19,463 nucleotides of DNA from Saccoglossus kowalevskii. Lineage: Eukaryota > Hemichordata > Enteropneusta > Harrimaniidae. The translations under genes were made by a program, and so were the position numbers. The stretch is from positions 26,306-45,768 of the forward strand of contig NW_003122918.1 in NCBI RefSeq assembly GCF_000003605.2. Direction: 5' to 3'. The notes beneath the pieces are model-generated. The model saw only the letters and a program-made list of their open reading frames with translations. It did not search any database and had not been told where the DNA came from. Shown one piece after another: positions 18,005 to 19,463 of this stretch. The stretch's first letter is position 1. Each line of letters starts with the position of its first letter.

Positions 18005-18035
18005 TTTTAAAATGGCGGAAAGCTATCGCAAGTGA
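18005..18035 (+). promoter_or_regulatory. YY1-type ATGGCGG motif and first upstream ORF of the second gene
   Basis: AAAATGGCGGAAAG at 18009-18022 matches the AAnATGGCGGC-type YY1 element that often sits just downstream of transcription starts in TATA-less housekeeping promoters. The same ATG (18012) opens a 7-codon ORF (MAESYRK, stop at 18033-18035). This suggests a start near 18000 for the gene whose first coding exon is 18310-18410. Confidence 0.4.
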
Positions 18036-18280
18036 CAACAAAGTTGTACTCTTGGATGGCAACAACTCAACCTGTGGTAAATACAGACTTCGTGCGTGCT
18101 GTATATAGTGATTCCGACAGCTTGCTGTTTTATTAGTCGCCGATGCAGTTGTAGCATTATATTTTTTATTTTTTCTTTGAGCGATTTCCTTAAAAGATCT
18201 ATCGATCGTCGTGTCGAGCCTGGTTGAAGTCCTTTGAATATATAGAAGCTCCAATTTAACGTTCCCAAACTGTATTTATA

Positions 18281-18304
18281 ATGGTTGTTTTAATCGATTC
18301 GTGA
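18281..18304 (+). promoter_or_regulatory. Upstream ORF just before the start codon
   Basis: ATG at 18281 opens a 7-codon frame (MVVLIDS) that stops at 18302-18304, only 5 nt before the main ATG at 18310. Such spacing would favour reinitiation or restrained translation of the main frame, if the ATG lies in the mature 5' UTR. Confidence 0.35.
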
Positions 18305-18309
18305 ATTTG

Positions 18310-18410
18310 ATGGTGGATATGGCACAAGACAGTAGAGCCGGGGTGATAACACCAAATACACTTAGAATTCTTGATTTAGGTCGAGACGAACCAGTTTCTC
18401 CAACTGCAAG
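18310..18410 (+). CDS. First coding exon of an unidentified gene
   Basis: ATG at 18310 is the first in-frame ATG after an in-frame TGA at 18235-18237. A second ATG lies at 18319 (MVDMAQDS), so either could be the start. The exon encodes MVDMAQDSRAGVITPNTLRI and then LDLGRDEPVSPTAR, ending in phase 2 at a perfect donor AG|gtgagt. No signal peptide or known domain is visible; the SPT and acidic residues suggest a soluble, perhaps phosphorylated, N-terminal tail. I do not recognise the protein. The later exons lie beyond the window. Confidence 0.6.
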
Positions 18411-18775
18411 GTGAGTTGCTTTTAACCAACTTGAAGATTTGAAGATACAATGTACCTCCAGTGAAAACAGTCCAAACTAACGTGCTGTTTTTTTCATCTT
18501 CAGATTATTGCAGAAACAATGTAATTAGAATTTTAACAAGTACCGGGCACCTGTAATTGTGTTAATATGGTTGTACTGAGCTCAATATTTAAAACAATGT
18601 GCCCAACTAATAGTTGTGGGTTGAATTTTGTAAATACCATGTTTTCTATAACATGTGCTTCATGTACAAGGCGGGGGTGTATTTTTATAGGAAAGTTAGT
18701 CGTATTTTAATGATTAAGTACACTATAAATGCAAGTTTTCATGCGCTTCTATTTGAGATGCGCTTCTAATAGAGC
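18411..18775 (+). other. First intron of the second gene, 5' part
   Basis: Begins gtgagttgct. No exon or repeat was recognised before the retroelement tail at 18776. Confidence 0.5.
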
Positions 18776-19030
18776 AAAGTAAGTAAGTAAGTAGATAACT
18801 TTATTGATGTTGTTTAAATAAGCAACAGCTACCTAAAAAAGTAACAAAATAAAGTAAACAATTAGAAAATTAGATCAATAAGTAAAACAGAACAAAAGTA
18901 AAAAAAAATACATGATTATTTTGGAACAGCTGGTGGTTTTTTCAGTGTAATATCTCTGCGGTTAAAGCAGTTAAAAATGTATTTTGCATAGTCAGTGATT
19001 TCTTTGTTGTTGGTAGAGGTGAGAATTTAT
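18776..19030 (-). mobile_element. 5'-truncated non-LTR retroelement, 3' end, minus strand
   Basis: Read leftwards, the segment ends in TCAATAAAGTTATCTACTTA and tandem ACTT units (18777-18794), a typical LINE 3' terminus. Further in, a frame at 19026-18916 encodes EITDYAKYIFNCFNRRDITL and KKPPAVPK before a stop, which could be the C-terminus of the element's ORF. Earlier codons are broken by stops. It lies inside the first intron of the second gene, antisense to it. Confidence 0.5.
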
Positions 19031-19463
19031 ATATGGAGGGTCAAATTAAAATGAGAGGTTGTGATTTGCTATCTGGGATGTTGTTTTGTACCTTCCTCAA
19101 TGTGCCAGGCTGTTGTTGATTGAACACTGCAGTGCTCAGGTCATTTTGAAATTATAATATTCATTCGCACCATTAACATCAAAATCACAGTTTTGATTCA
19201 TCAAACAGTTTTCAACTGCTGTTTTGGGTTTTAAAATTTTATTTAAAAATTAATAAATTAAACAGTAAACCATATCTATGGGTAATCAGAAATGGATGTA
19301 GAATACTATCCAACAACAGTTCTATTACTTTGAATAATTGGGAGAAACCAGTTGCATGCAAACACAAGTCAGCTTTGACTTAGAATGAGGTAGTTATCTG
19401 TTGCCTACTATAATTTATTTCTCATGGAAACATCTACTACAGTACATGTCATTTTAAAATACC
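19031..19463. other. Intron sequence, nothing recognised
   Basis: AT-rich to the window end. It may be a continuation of the decayed retroelement or plain intron; no exon seen. Confidence 0.4.

Noticed and set aside
18000-18268. Two overlapping minus-strand frames of about 80 codons
   Set aside because: They cover the 5' UTR-like region of the second gene on the opposite strand, overlap each other in different frames and show no domain.
1-19463. tRNA, rRNA or other structured RNA genes
   Set aside because: I saw no cloverleaf with A/B box sequences and no rRNA-like segments. A covariance-model scan was not possible.

Overview
The window is AT-rich animal genomic DNA. Genes are split by GT-AG introns, most of the sequence is intronic or intergenic, and it carries non-LTR retrotransposon remnants, small terminal-inverted-repeat (TIR) elements and minisatellites. 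No feature suggests a prokaryote. The conserved gene, the intron density and the types of mobile element fit a marine invertebrate, perhaps a lophotrochozoan or a basal deuterostome; the species cannot be named from the sequence.

Layout. (1) Positions 1-7703 hold the 3' two thirds of a + strand gene for the alanyl-tRNA editing protein AARSD1 (AlaX family). Seven coding exons were rebuilt with consistent splice sites and phases, giving 283 residues plus the stop; upstream exons lie outside the window. Its introns contain two copies of a 212-bp TIR element in opposite orientation (1014-1225 and 5032-5243), short tandem duplications, a 33-bp palindrome (6470-6502) and a 0.9-kb G-poor minisatellite (about 6520-7430). 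(2) Positions 7717-9594 hold a poly(A) signal, a retroelement-like 3' tail, and a 5'-truncated LINE reverse transcriptase relic that stays in one frame but has three stops. (3) Positions 9600-12200 are mostly featureless, with a perfect 4 x 37-bp tandem repeat and a 3 x 32-bp tandem repeat. (4) Positions 12655-12874 look like a minus-strand heat-shock promoter, with a TATA box and three heat-shock elements, but no chaperone gene lies downstream in the window. (5) Positions 13336-15930 contain a dispersed hairpin repeat and several short coding-like fragments, mostly on the minus strand, that I cannot name. (6) Positions 16978-17850 hold a 545-bp TIR element, a decayed minus-strand LINE reverse transcriptase fragment and a plus-strand LINE-like tail. 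(7) From about 18010 a second + strand gene starts: a YY1-type ATGGCGG motif, short upstream ORFs, a first coding exon (18310-18410) with a consensus donor, and a first intron that contains another LINE 3' end.

The two genes are independent. AARSD1 clears mischarged tRNA(Ala) in translation quality control; the second gene is unidentified. The observations most worth testing are the inverted TIR pair that brackets AARSD1 exons totalling 453 nt (an in-frame circular-RNA candidate), the orphan heat-shock promoter, and the G-poor higher-order minisatellite beside the last AARSD1 exon. I found nothing that amounts to a new multi-gene system.
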